Position numbers and translations under genes: made by a program | Assembly: GCA_030035585.1 (NCBI GenBank) | Contig: CM057480.1 | Span: 6,503,001-6,567,000 of the forward strand | Source: Dugong dugon | Taxonomy: Eukaryota; Chordata; Mammalia; Sirenia; Dugongidae | DNA: 64,000 nucleotides | Direction: 5' to 3' | Part shown: positions 44,135 to 54,684 of the stretch, piece after piece | How positions within the stretch are numbered: the stretch's first letter is position 1 | Layout of the letters: each line of letters starts with the position of its first letter | Notes under the pieces: model-generated | Database searches by the model: none | Told to the model about the DNA's origin: nothing | What the model saw: only the letters and a program-made list of their open reading frames with translations

Positions 44135-44440
44135 GCCAAATGAAATAACCCTGGCCTTTGGAGTCAGGCAGATTTGGTTCAAATTCTGAACTTCTGCTAC
44201 TCACAGGGATATTTTCATACCCCTCTGCTGGGGGTGGAGCCCTGGTGGCACAGTGGTTAAGAGCTCGGCTGCTAACCAAAAAGTCAGCAGTTCAAATCCA
44301 CCAGCCATTCCTTGGAAACTCTATGGGGCAGTTGTACTCTGTCCTGTAGGGTTGCTATGAGTTGGAAGCGACTCAACGGCAACGGGTTTTTGGGCTGGGA
44401 GCTTCAGTTTTCTCATTTGTAAGGTGAGGGAGAGTAAAAC
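44135..44440 (+). mobile_element. MIR split by an AfroSINE
   Basis: CCTTTGGAGTCAGGCAGATT before the SINE and TTCAGTTTTCTCATTTGTAA after it are in sense MIR order. Confidence 0.75.
44236..44392 (+). mobile_element. AfroSINE in MIR
   Basis: GGAGCCCTGGTGGCACAGTG head, CTGTCCTGTAGGGTTGCTAT, CTCAACGGCAACGGG tail. Confidence 0.94.
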
Positions 44441-44496
44441 CTCCTTTTCTAGGTGGCTGTGGATGTGTTTCTAAAAAATATTTTGTAGTCTTGGGT

Positions 44497-44697
44497 GGAG
44501 TCCCTGGGTGGTACAGATGGCTAATGTGCTTGGCTGCTAACTGAAAGGCTGCAGGTTCAAGATCACCCAGAGGCACCTCGAAAGAAAGGCCTGGCGATCT
44601 ACTTCTGAAGAATCAGCTATTGGAAACCCTGTGGAGCACAGTTCTACTCTGACGTACATGGGGTCACCATGAGTCAGAAACTGGCACCGGTACTGGT
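44497..44697 (+). mobile_element. AfroSINE, GAGTCCCTGGGTGG form
   Basis: GGAGTCCCTGGGTGGTACAG head, CACCTCGAAAGAAAGGCC, GTACATGGGGTCACCATG. The tail is lost after GTCAGAAACTGGC. Confidence 0.9.
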
Positions 44698-45250
44698 AGT
44701 CTGGGGTCACTGAAGTCACTTGCAAGGATGACAAGATCAGTTAATATGCCCAACAGTACAGTACCCAGGACCTTTTCTACTTACAAGCGAGTTGTGTTGA
44801 AACGTGTTAAACCCTTCAGACCATAACTCCAAAAACTTGGTCATTGCTGACATAGTCCTTAGAATTCTCTAATTCTAATTAGATAGAATTAGAAGGGAGC
44901 CAGGCTGGTCACTTGCTTTGATTTAAAAACAAGAATTCCTCCAGCAGGCTTTGCATGGATTGTGCATCTAAATTCTACTCTTGGGCTCCTGTCCCTCTCC
45001 CCCTCCCCAACAAAAATCTTGTCCCCTGAGTCAAGTTAAGCATAATGGACTTGTGTTGTAGATGAGCCATGAAGGATCAGAGAGGCGAAGTGACTTCCAA
45101 AGACCACACAGCTTCGTGTAAAATTTGCTCTTCAGACCCCAAGTCTCAGGGATGTGCTAGTAACTCAGATCTCCGACGGGGATGCGAGGGAGAACGTTCC
45201 AGGTTGTAGTATTGCCTGGTTTTCGTGGTGTAAATACTCTCACCATGGCC
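44698..45250. other. CCR4 upstream flank; MIR fragment
   Basis: 45065-45150 (GATCAGAGAGGCGAAGTGAC) is an antisense MIR piece. The CCR4 first exon could lie in this or later sequence; none was recognised. Confidence 0.4.
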
Positions 45251-45264
45251 AATTTTAAACTACC

Positions 45265-45457
45265 CACTGCCGTAAAGTTGATTCCGACTTATAACGACCC
45301 CATAGGACAGAGTAGAACTGCCCCATAGGGTTTCTAAGGCTGTAATCTTTACGGAAGCAGACTGCCACATCTTTCTCCCATGGAGCGGCTGGTGGGTTTA
45401 AACCACCGACCTTTTGGTTAGCAGTCAAGCACTTAACTACTGCACCACCAGGGCTCC
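45265..45457 (-). mobile_element. AfroSINE, long form, left of a tandem pair
   Basis: ACTGCCGTAAAGTTGATTCC through CACCACCAGGGCTCC. AATTTTAAACTACC at 45251 and the AATATGAAGTTAACC sequence at 45460 flank it. Confidence 0.92.
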
Positions 45458-45474
45458 TTAATATGAAGTTAACC

Positions 45475-45684
45475 CATTGCTACCAAGTCAATTTCAACTC
45501 ATAGCAACTCTGTAGGACAAAGTAGAACTGCCCCATAGAGTTTCCAAGGCTGTAATCCTTATGGAGGCAGACTGCCACATCTTTCTCTCATGGAGCGGCT
45601 GGTGGGTCCGGACTGCCGACCTTTTGCACTTAACCACTTTTGCACTTAACCTTTTGCGCTTAACCACTGCACCACCAGGCTCCT
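45475..45684 (-). mobile_element. AfroSINE, long form, right of a tandem pair
   Basis: ATTGCTACCAAGTCAATTTC through CACCAGGCTCC. Near its head an internal TTTTGCACTTAACC unit is repeated three times. AATTTCAAGCTACC at 45687 is the outer target copy. Confidence 0.92.
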
Positions 45685-45700
45685 TTAATTTCAAGCTACC

Positions 45701-46657
45701 AATGTGTTAATACCTGCTTCACAAAATTCCTCAGTATTTAACAATCAGCTTTCAGAAGTTGGTGCAAGCTGGCTGGAGGATACCCCTGCCACATCCTGTG
45801 TTTGCTCTAAGGGATCATCTCAGGGGAAAGGTGGCTGGCCTTCCCTGTACCGGTGGCTAGTCCTGCTTGGGCCCTTTTGACACTAAGGCAACAGATGTGT
45901 TTTCAAGCCCTTCAGAAGGTCACAATACTCAGGTGGGTAATTTGCGGGAACTTCTTGGTCTTTAGATCAAACAGCATATAGGAATCCGTGTAAACTGCCC
46001 TGAATCCTGTTAGAGGGGTGGAACCCGTCTGACAGATCTAGAAAAGGCACATTATAGCCAGAAAGAAATTCTTTCCCTCCCGAACACCCTCATTTCCTGT
46101 CCAAGTTGGCAGATGAAGAGGTTCAAACCTTCTTAAAGTTACGGGTATGCTCTCTTGTGAATCAAAGCAATTCAGGATGAAGGGTCCCTTCTGACTCAAG
46201 GCCACCCACATAGCTTCCTTCCTAATGCTTCCACGGCACCCTGCCATGTCTCATTCAACCCCTTTTTCTCACTGTTCCGAGATATTCACATCAACTCCCG
46301 ACCCCTGCTCCCACCACCCATGCACCCCCAAACGCCCAAACAGTGGGTCTCTCAAGAGAGGGATTTTGGTTTACACCTGTAAACCAATGCTGAAGACCTG
46401 CTGCATTGCATAGGGTCCCCCCAAAATTGCTGAATGACTAACAATTCTAGTCTTTCTCCAGTGTTTTCTCAGTGAGAAGTAAAGGGATGAAAGAGGCTGA
46501 GGGGCTAGGAAATGATCAGAAGAACAAACACATAATAAACACAGCTGGGAGAGGTTTGGAATTATTCTGGAGCCCTTGTTTGGGTGTGTTCCTTGGCCTG
46601 GGGTGTCGCGATAGATGAGAAAAGCAGGCAGTTTGCAGTTGTGATGAAAATGATCCG
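45701..46657. other. No gene or repeat recognised
   Basis: About 0.95 kb of unique-looking DNA upstream of CCR4, a possible place for regulatory sequence or the first exon. Confidence 0.45.
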
Positions 46658-46659
46658 TA

Positions 46660-46954
46660 CAGGCAGTCTCCGGGTTGCAAACGCGATCCATTCCTGAGTG
46701 TGTCTGTCAGCTGAATTTGTAGGTAAGTCGGAACAAGTGCATACAGCTCTTGTTTAGCCTTATTTGAGTGCCAGAAAAGGGTTGAAGCCTTTTCGATGAT
46801 TTAAAAGCTGCCTGTGCACCAAGTGAAGGGGATTGTGGTGAAGAATTTGTTGCAAATACAGGTTGGTTCAGTCGTTTCAAATTAAGGGCAAGTGCGAGTT
46901 GTCCGTAAGTTGGACATTTGGCCCTTGGGACGTCCGCAACCTGGGGACTTACTG
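46660..46954. mobile_element. Tc1/mariner-type MITE with TIRs and TA duplication
   Basis: Ends are inverted repeats: CAGGCAGTCTCCGGGTTGC on the left pairs with CAGTAAGTCCCCAGGTTGC read from the right, 18 of 24 positions matching. TA lies directly outside each end (46658-46659 and 46955-46956). The 295-bp inside holds no transposase. The family (Tigger/Kanga-like) is not certain. Confidence 0.85.
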
Positions 46955-46956
46955 TA

Positions 46957-47552
46957 TATTCCGGGCATGAGGACTTAGACCCGCTGTGTGCAGGGAGAGA
47001 TGGCCCTGCAGGGAAGGGCTCACAGACTGTGGGTTCAGGTAGATGGTGTGTGAGCTCCAAGTTATGTGGCAGCTGTGAGCGCCGGAATGACCGGGACTCC
47101 TGAGTGTTGGCCTGGGTGCTTCCTCAGGTCCACACACATCTAGAGAGCAGTGCATAGCCTGAGGCCCCGCGAATGTCCCATCCCCACTTACCTTGCTTTG
47201 GTGAGAGTGGCTCTGAGGAAGCTCTGTGAGGCAGTGTCAGGCTTGCTGGAGAAGCACAATGCTAAGAAGGACAGGTGCCTTTGAAGGGCACGTGGTTTCC
47301 TGTGAGCTCAGCTCTATCCCTCACGCATCTCTGCTGAGCTCAAATGGGCTTTTTGATAGCAGCAGAAAATGAGTGAAACTTAGTCACTCTTAGTCACTTA
47401 TTTCTCAAAACTGAACTAAGAAGGCTTGCCCTTTGCTGCATGAGAGAGAAAAATGAAGTAAGGTTTTTTTTTAAAGAGAAGCTTCTAAATTAAAAAAAAA
47501 TTTATTTAGCTTTAGTCAACCACATTCTCTAATTCAGTAACTGGTGTGTCCT
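46957..47552. other. Nothing recognised
   Basis: Unique-looking sequence with A/T runs near 47470-47505. Confidence 0.4.
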
Positions 47553-47735
47553 TAACATGCTGGGATGCTAACTGAAAGGTCGGCAGTTGGAGTCCACCCA
47601 GAGGTACCCTGGAAGAAAGGCCTGGTGATTACTTCCAAAACATCAGCCACTGAAAACCCTATGGAGCAGAGTTCCGCTCTGGCACACATGGGGTCACCGT
47701 GAGTCGGAATTCACTCGATAGCAGTCGGTTTTTAA
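47553..47735 (+). mobile_element. AfroSINE, GAGTCCCTGGGTGG form, 5' truncated
   Basis: Starts at CATGCTGGGATGCTAACTGA; CCTGGAAGAAAGGCCTGGTG and CACATGGGGTCACCGTGAG follow. Confidence 0.88.
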
Positions 47736-48280
47736 TCTTGTGTAAAGTAACATCACAACAGATCTTCAAGCCCCTTTTCCAACAGGAAGACCTCTCCCTC
47801 CCCAAGTCCCGCCTACTTAGAAATAGTGGCGCTTGTACCCACAGCAGACTGGGACGAGAAGAGTCCCTTTGGGGGTGGGTAGGCAAGGGGTTGGCGTCAT
47901 TCCTGAGTCCTTCGCGTCTCCTCAGCTTGTTGCCCGCTTCCGGATGTTGTCCCTCCGTGTGTCTACAGGTACTCGGTGCTTTGGTTCAGCTTAAAGAGCC
48001 GCGAAATGTCCCTCTTCCTGAGGAATTTGCATGATTAGGAACTAAAGCATTACTCTAGAGCAAGTTTTTTTTATCATCGTCCCCTTAAGGAGCTTTTTTC
48101 AACTTTTTTTTCCCCTAATTGCTCCATCTCCATGAAATTTTAATACCACAGATAAACTAATCTTTTGATGCACTGTATAAATATCTGTGCTTTATAGATA
48201 AAAAGAGTAAGAATTTTCTCCTCTCAAGAATCAATTTTCACCTCTTTGGGGGCCTTTACTGAGACTGAATGAATTAGCGC
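47736..48280. other. Nothing recognised
   Basis: Unique-looking. The open frame at 47699-48034 begins inside a SINE tail and has no family signature. Confidence 0.45.
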
Positions 48281-48500
48281 AGTGGTTCCCAACTGGGCTT
48301 CTTTGCCACCCACCCCCAAGGGACATTAGCAATGTCTGAAGTCGTTTTTGTTGTCACGATAGGGCAGGGGGTTGCTACTGGCTGCTATTGGGTAGAGGTT
48401 AGGGATGCTGCTAAAATTCTACAGTGTACAGGACAGTCCCCCACAACAAAGAGTTATCTGGCCCAAAATGTCGGAAGTGCTGAAATCGAGAAACCCTGTT
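48281..48500 (+). mobile_element. MER20-like hAT MITE
   Basis: CAGTGGTTCCCAACTGGGCT start, GGACATTAGCAATGTCTGAA, GTGTACAGGACAGTCCCCCA, end GAGAAACCCTG. In consensus order and nearly complete. Confidence 0.85.
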
Positions 48501-48535
48501 TCTAGAACGATATTTCCCAGAGTATGAACTGTGGG

Positions 48536-48633
48536 ACCAGGTTTGTAGACGTCCTACAAAAGAAGAATGGGAATCTGTGGTCAGACCAGGTTTGTAGACG
48601 TACTACAAAAGAGGAATGGGAATCTGTGGTCAG
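48536..48633 (+). repeat. 49-bp tandem duplication
   Basis: Two head-to-tail copies (48536-48584, 48585-48633) starting ACCAGGTTTGTAGACGT and ending CTGTGGTCAG. They differ at only about two positions, so the duplication is recent. Confidence 0.95.
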
Positions 48634-48949
48634 ATAAGTTTGGGGAATGCTGGGCTTGGGTTCAGGGTAAACACAGTTAGTTCCTGACTGCAGTGCTTCT
48701 CAGGGACTTTGCAATGCTAAGGTCATTGTGAGTCTCTGGAAGGCGGATATAGAATTAAAATGTCCCACACATATTTGACTAGTGTAAAAATGGCATGGCA
48801 TCAGACTTCGCCTAACTTTAGTGGGAGGAGAGAGACTCACAGTCAACATCAGCACAAGGCTGATTCCATGAGGTGGAGATCAGACATTAAGTCCACTCTC
48901 CAACCTTTTTACCGATTCTGACACCAACCATCCCTCCCCGGCTCTCTCT

Positions 48950-49560
48950 ACTTCCCTGCTGGATTCAATAATTTGTTGCAGTGGCCACACAGAACTCACA
49001 GACCATACTCATGACTATGGGGTTTATTAGGGAAGTAACAGGTTACAGTTCAGGATCAGGATCAACTTGGGAGTAACAGGAACAACTCAGGATACAGTTC
49101 TTCGATCAGGTCTCCTGCTTCTGCTGCTGCCATTTCTCTGCCACCAAACTGCTGCTTGCTGCTGCTTCGTGCTGTCTCATGCCATCTCTGGTGTTACAGC
49201 TCTATTGCCTGGTCTAAGATGTTCTCAGCACAGAGACCCTGGGTCCAAAAGACATGCTCCACTTCTGGCTCTTCTTCATGATGGTAGTGAGGTCCCCCTC
49301 CAACTTCTGGGATTGGCTTCCTTTAAGCCTAGCATGGTAGTAGAACTGACTAATCCCCTATAAGGTTTCCATGCACTTATTTGCATTAGCAAAACTGTCT
49401 GATCCCCTTGGTTGGCCACAAGCACCTTATTTGCTTAGTCTCACTCATTTATTTTGTGGGAATTGGAAGGCCATGGCTAGAAGGGCCATATAAAAATAAT
49501 TCACTGCACTGCAACCAGTGAATCTCTGCCTATCATGCAGTGTAATCTATAAGATGGAGG
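48950..49560 (-). mobile_element. Probable ERVL-type LTR relic
   Basis: CACAGAACTCACAGACCATA, GGGGTTTATTAGGGAAGTAA (antisense poly(A) signal) and GACCCTGGGTCCAAAAGAC fit an antisense LTR. The ends are not clear. Confidence 0.5.
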
Positions 49561-49944
49561 TTCCATGGAACATAGTTTTCAAAATGCGGAGCCTGAGGAA
49601 GATTCTACCATGGAATTCTAGGCCTTGAGGGACAAGTTAGAGAGCTGTGATAGTACAGGGTAAAGAGTATGAAATCACATCCCCCAGCAAGGCCTGGGCA
49701 CGTTCATCTGAGCACGTTGTCTAGATATCCATGGACCCTGGGCTGCTTGGAGGGGGTGTTACGACTCTGGAACATATGGTATCTTCTGAAGATTTGTCAT
49801 CATCATAAGTGGTCATTGGTCAACATGGTTCTAGAGAAGTTCCCTTGAGAGTCAGTTAGTGCCTCTTGACTAAACTTGGCCACATAATGGGCTTGAAGAG
49901 TTCCATGAGTGGGGAAAGTGTGCACTCCAGTGAGCATATTGGTT
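49561..49944. other. Nothing recognised
   Basis: Unique-looking sequence before a MIR. Confidence 0.4.
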
Positions 49945-50145
49945 GAGAGCACTTGCTTTGACACCTGTTGAGTCTGGGTTTGGACCACAGTGCCACAACT
50001 TATGAGTTCCATGAGCCTCAATTTTCTCATCTGTAAAATGGGAGTGATAATGTATGCCTCAGAGGATTGTGGCAGAATTAAATGAGCTAATATTTATAAA
50101 GCATTTAGCATAGTGTTTGGTACACATAGGTGCTCAACAATGGAA
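49945..50145 (+). mobile_element. MIR
   Basis: GAGCACTTGCTTTGACACC, CTCAATTTTCTCATCTGTAA, AATGGGAGTGATAATG, AATTAAATGAGCTAATA, ACATAGGTGCTCAACAATG. In consensus order. Confidence 0.85.
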
Positions 50146-50386
50146 CCAGCAGTGGAAATTAGTAGGATAAACAAAATACACAGGGATGGTTTCCTCTCTT
50201 GAAATAGCTGAGCTTGGCATGTTGCCCTTAGCCATAACTAGGATCCCAGGGAATGTTTGAACTTGGACTCAGTAGACCACATTCAATTTCTGAGTCAATG
50301 TTTAGGTAAAAATAGATTCCAGGTTTTCAGTGTAGCAGGTTATTGCCTTGGAAAAAGTCAGTCTTCCGAAGTAACAGGAAATAGGC

Positions 50387-51021
50387 ACAACAATTTGTCT
50401 CTATTCACCTGGAGCAACACAGGAAGGAGAGTCAGGAATAGGAGGAGGATATGGAACGTGTGGCTGTCTCCATAAACAACTGACTCCTTTGCCATGAGAC
50501 CAGAAGAACTGCATGGTGCCCAGCAACCATTACCAAACATTTTGATCAAAGATTCTATCAAAGAATCCTGATCGAAAGGGGGAAAATGCAGAGTGGAATT
50601 TCAAATTCTCATGGACTCCAGACTTCCTGGAGCCATGGAGGCTGGATGAACCCCTGAAACTATTGCCCTGAGACAATCTTTAAACCTTAAACCAAAAGTA
50701 TCCCCTGAAGTTCTGTTAAAACCAGACAATAATTTAGCTTAACTAGTAAAGAATGTCTGCTTTGATAATTAGGCTCTTTTAAGAACTATCTATATGGGAT
50801 CAAACAGACAACAGTAAATCGAAAGATTAGATAGGAACCTCAGGAGATAGTGAATTTATGTTAATGAGGGAGGAACAACTCAGAAAAGGAGGGTGAGCAT
50901 GGTTGCCCAACTTGAAGAATGTAACCAAAGTCACTGAATTGGACATGTAGAAACTGTTGAATGGATGTATGTTTTGCTGTGTATATTCTTAACAATGACA
51001 AAATAAACTATTAAAAACAAA
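50387..51021 (+). mobile_element. Young L1 3' end, 5' truncated
   Basis: Ends TTTTGCTGTGTATATTCTTA, AACAATGACAAAATAAAC and an A-rich tail. A perfect 18-bp duplication, AAGTAACAGGAAATAGGC, lies at 50369-50386 and 51022-51039. It differs from the other L1 3' ends in the window. Confidence 0.88.
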
Positions 51022-51039
51022 AAGTAACAGGAAATAGGC

Positions 51040-51302
51040 TTCTCTCTAGCAAGGGTTTTGAAACTAAACATCTTCTCCACCCCATAAAAAGGATAAATTT
51101 GTACTAACACTCATTTCATCAATGGGAAAATGGGACTGGGGAGAGGAAGGTGATGTGCTCAAGGCAACACAGTTGGACACAAGGCTAACACCCACACTCC
51201 TGATATTTTCATGACACCAACTAGGCTGAGTTTCTGAAACCCGACTAGAGATGAGCAGACCAACCCAAAACCAGGGCAATCCCTACCCCAAGCCAGGGTA
51301 GT
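51040..51302. other. Nothing recognised
   Basis: Weak MIR-like text (GGAAGGTGATGTGCTCAAGG) only. Confidence 0.35.
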
Positions 51303-51546
51303 AGTTGTTGTTGTTGTTAGTTGCTATCAAGTCAGCTCCAACTCATGGCCCCCGTATGTGTAACAGACGTTTTTGGCCTGGTCCTGCACCATCTTCATGA
51401 CCTTTGGTATGTTTGAGTCTGTTGTTCTGGCTATTGTGTCAATGCATCTCATTGAGGGTTTCTCCCATTTTCACTGACCTTCGACTTTACCAAATAGGAT
51501 GTCCTTTTTTAGCAATTGGTCTTTACTGATGACTTGTGCAAAGTAG
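51303..51546 (-). mobile_element. RTE LINE 3' end
   Basis: TTGTTGTTGTTAGTTGCTAT, TGGTCCTGCACCATCTTCAT, CAAATAGGATGTCCTTTTTT. Interrupted by the next SINE. Confidence 0.8.
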
Positions 51547-51706
51547 GAAACCCTGGTGGTGTAGTGGTTAAGTGCTTTGGCTGCTAACCAAAAGGCCGGC
51601 AGTCTGAATCCACCAGGCGCACCTTGAAAATTCTGTAGGGCAGTTCTACTCAGTCCTGTGGGGTCATTATTAGTTGGGATCGACTCAACAGCAACGGTTT
51701 TGGTTT
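51547..51706 (+). mobile_element. AfroSINE in RTE
   Basis: GAAACCCTGGTGGTGTAGTG head, GATCGACTCAACAGCAACGG tail. GTGCAAAGTA and GTCCAGAGTA flank it. Confidence 0.9.
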
Positions 51707-51872
51707 GTCCAGAGTAAGCCTCGTCCTCCGAGCTGCTAAGAAAAGCCGTAACATGAGACTACAGTGCCCCCTACTGCACAAAACCTTATTTCTACTCTAA
51801 AGACCTCAAGGTACATTCCCCAGGCCACATGTACCATATATCCACCCATAGGGACCAGCACGTATGAAATTA

Positions 51873-52020
51873 ACCAAACCAAACCCAGTACTATCAAGTT
51901 GATTCTGACTCACAGCGACAGAGTACAACTGCCCCATAAGGTTTCCAAGGAGCAGCTGGTGGATTCGAACTGTCGACCTTTTGGTTAGCAGCTGGTTTCT
52001 TAACCACTGCACCAGGGCTC
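51873..52020 (-). mobile_element. AfroSINE
   Basis: ACCAAACCAAACCCAGTACT start, CACTGCACCAGGGCTCC end. TGAAATTA at 51865 and 52027 flanks it. A short internal deletion removes part of the ACCCTATAGGACAG segment. Confidence 0.93.
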
Positions 52021-52104
52021 CATGTCTGAAATTAGGAGCTATAAACTCTCAAAGTCTTTGGGAAGATCTCCATAGGACTCATAACCACAGAGCAGTGGTG
52101 GCCA

Positions 52105-52262
52105 ATCATCCAGGCTTTGGTGTCAGACCTGGCCTTTTGCCCCTTGGTAGCTGTGGGACTCTGGGCAAGTTGGTTAACCTTTCTGAGCCTCATTTCCTAA
52201 GTAACTCCTGTATAGTTGAGAAGTTTAGTAAGGTCCTTGGCATGGTGCTTAGAACATGAGGG
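52105..52262 (+). mobile_element. MIR
   Basis: AGGCTTTGGTGTCAGACCTG, CTGGGCAAGTTGGTTAACCT, TTCTGAGCCTCATTTCC, CATGGTGCTTAGAACATGA. Confidence 0.8.
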
Positions 52263-52484
52263 GCACTCAGCACTTAGCACTGATGCTTACAGACCTGCAC
52301 TATGCAGCACCTAATAGCTTCTGCTGGTGGAGGGAAATGTGTGTGGACAGGAAGAATTTTGTTTGTCAAATTTGCCTCTTCAGCCCAACCTCAAAGATCT
52401 GCTAAGAAATAGGAGTAGAGTACTAATTCGAATAATAAGATGTAAGAGGTGTCCTGAAAATTCTTAGAAGGATCATGGCACGAG

Positions 52485-54050
52485 ATTTATTTATTCACTC
52501 AACAAGCATTTATTGAGCACCTACATGTGACAGGCCCTATTCTGGGAACTGGGGACATGGGGAACTCAGATAATAAAAGTTAAGTAGGTAGATGCTGATA
52601 AGTACCATGGAGAAAAATAAAGCAGGAAAGTGGAATAGGGAATGTTAGGGGAATTGCGATTTAAGTTAGGATGGTTAGGGAAGGCCTTCCTGAGTGAAGG
52701 TATGAAGGAGATGAGGAAGCGAGTCTTGAGAATATCTAGGGAAGAGCATCCCAGGCAGAAGGAACAGCCAATGCAAAAACACAGAGGTAAGAGGACGCTT
52801 GGCCCATGTGACCAGCGTGGCTGGAGCAGCGTGAGTCAGGAAGAGTTTAGAGGGGTGTAGGCCAGAGAAAAGGGAGGGGGACTGGATGGCATAGGGACCT
52901 GCACACTATAAGGACTCTTCCCTTTAATCTGAAAGAGTAGGAAGGCATTATAGGGTTTTAATCAGAGGAATGACATTGTTTTTTAGTTTGAACAGTCCTC
53001 TGATTTCTGTGTGGAAACTGAAATGAAGGAGGAAGAGGAGAAGTATACGGACCAAATAGGAGGCTGTTGCAAAACTCCAGGTGAGAAATAATGGCGACTT
53101 GGACCAGAATAGTAGCAGGGGTGGTATCGAGTAGCTGCCCTCTGGATATATTTTTGGGGTTCTAGAATGACAGAATTTGCTGATGGATTAGATGTAGACT
53201 GTGAAAAAAATAAAGACAAAGAACCAAGAGTGAAGCCAAGGTTTTTGGCCTGAGCAACTTGGAAGGACAGCGTTTCCGTTAACTGTGACAGAAACAACCA
53301 GGAGAGGAGCAGGGGGTTTTGGAGGGTGGTGGGGATCAGGAGGTCGGTGGGGACAGGCTAAGTCAGAGATACTTCTGAGTGAAGTAGGTAAACACAGGTC
53401 TGGGGTTTCAGAGGAAGGTCTGGGCTAGAGATGTAAATTTAGGGCTTGTCAATCTATGGGTGAAATCCCTAAGGGAGTGAGTTCAGACAGAAAAGAAAAG
53501 AGGTCCAAGGACAAAGCCTTGAGACTCCCAATATTAAGAGCTTGGGGACATCAGCAGGACCAGCAAGGGGCAGACTGCCAGTGAGGAAGAAGGAAAACCA
53601 AGAGAGTGTCATGTCCTGAAGCCACATGAAAAAACAAGAAACGTCTCAAGAAGATAGGAATGCTCAGCTGTGTCTTGTGCTGATAGCAGGGCAAGTAAGG
53701 GCAAGTCTGAGAATCGGTCGTTGGCTTCAGCAATAAGGAGGTGATGGCTGACCTTAACAAGCGTGGCTTTGGCGGAATGGTGGAGGGCAAAAATCCAACC
53801 GGAATAGCATCAAGAAAGAACAGGAAAAGAGTATTAGAGGCAGCGCATGCAGATAATTCCTTTGAGGAGTTTGGCTGAGAAAGGAAGGAGAGAAGTGGGC
53901 TTATAGCTGGCGAAGACAGTGTTGGCAGTGAAGCAATGTCAGAATGTTTCTGTGTTAATGAGGAAGATCCAGCAGAGGGCAGTAGGAAACAGATGATACA
54001 GGAGAGAGAGGGAAATTACTCCAACGTTCTTCAGTAAGCCCGACAGGTTG
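52485..54050 (-). mobile_element. Long L2-like element, antisense
   Basis: Begins AACAAGCATTTATTGAGCAC and TGACAGGCCCTATTCTGG and runs through GCATCCCAGGCAGAAGGAAC, GCTGTTGCAAAACTCCAGG, CAAGGTTTTTGGCCTGAGCA and GTCCAAGGACAAAGCCTTGA to about 54050. At ~1.55 kb it is by far the longest ancient LINE relic here. Confidence 0.65.
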
Positions 54051-54078
54051 GATTCCAATGCACTAGGGGAGAGGTTGA

Positions 54079-54420
54079 AGCATTGGTGGCTCAGTGGTAG
54101 AATTCTCACCTTTCATGCGGGAGACCCAGTTCGATTCCTGGCCAATGCATTTCATATGCAGCCACCACCTGTCTGTCAGTGGAGGCTTGCATGTTGCTAT
54201 GATGCAGAACTGATTTCAGCAGAGCTTCCAGACTAAGACAGACTAGGAAGAAAAGCCTGGTGATCTATTTCCAAAAATTAGCCAGTGGGAACCCTATGGA
54301 TCACAATGGTCTGTTCCCCAACTAATCATGGGGATGGTGTGGGACCAGCCAGTGTTTTGTTCCATTGTATGTGGGGTTGCCATGATTTGGGGCTGACTCA
54401 ACAGCAGCCAACAACAACAG
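54079..54420 (+). mobile_element. tRNA-Gly-type SINE, complete, with tRNA-like head
   Basis: 54080-54149 folds like tRNA-Gly, with GCATTGG at the start and CCAATGCA at the end, and keeps TGGCTCAGTGGTAGAATTCT and GTTCGATTCCTGG promoter boxes. The anticodon position reads TTC rather than GCC. GGAGAGGTTGA at 54068 and GGAGACGTTGA at 54422 flank the element. Confidence 0.93.
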
Positions 54421-54684
54421 TGGAGACGTTGACTTCTGCTAGGTACAGAGACAATCTATTCATAGTAGAAGGCAGTTTGGATTTTTAAAGCTAACTATGT
54501 GCTGTTTACAAGAGACACTCTAAAATGTTAGGTAACCAGAAGCTGATTTGGCTATATTAATATCAGACAAAATAAAGTTTAAGGTAAAAAAGCATTAGTA
54601 GAGAGATAAAGGAAATCTCTGCATCAGGACTGCCATATTGCACAACTCCAGGGACACCATTCATTCACACTGCAGTTGATATCA
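54421..54684. other. Short L1-like stretch
   Basis: AGGTAACCAGAAGCTGATTT and ATCAGACAAAATAAAGTTTA resemble L1 ORF2 sense text. Weak evidence. Confidence 0.4.

Noticed and set aside
54080..54149. A tRNA-Gly gene
   Set aside because: It continues without a terminator into the body and tail of a SINE, is flanked by that SINE's target duplication, and has a changed anticodon.
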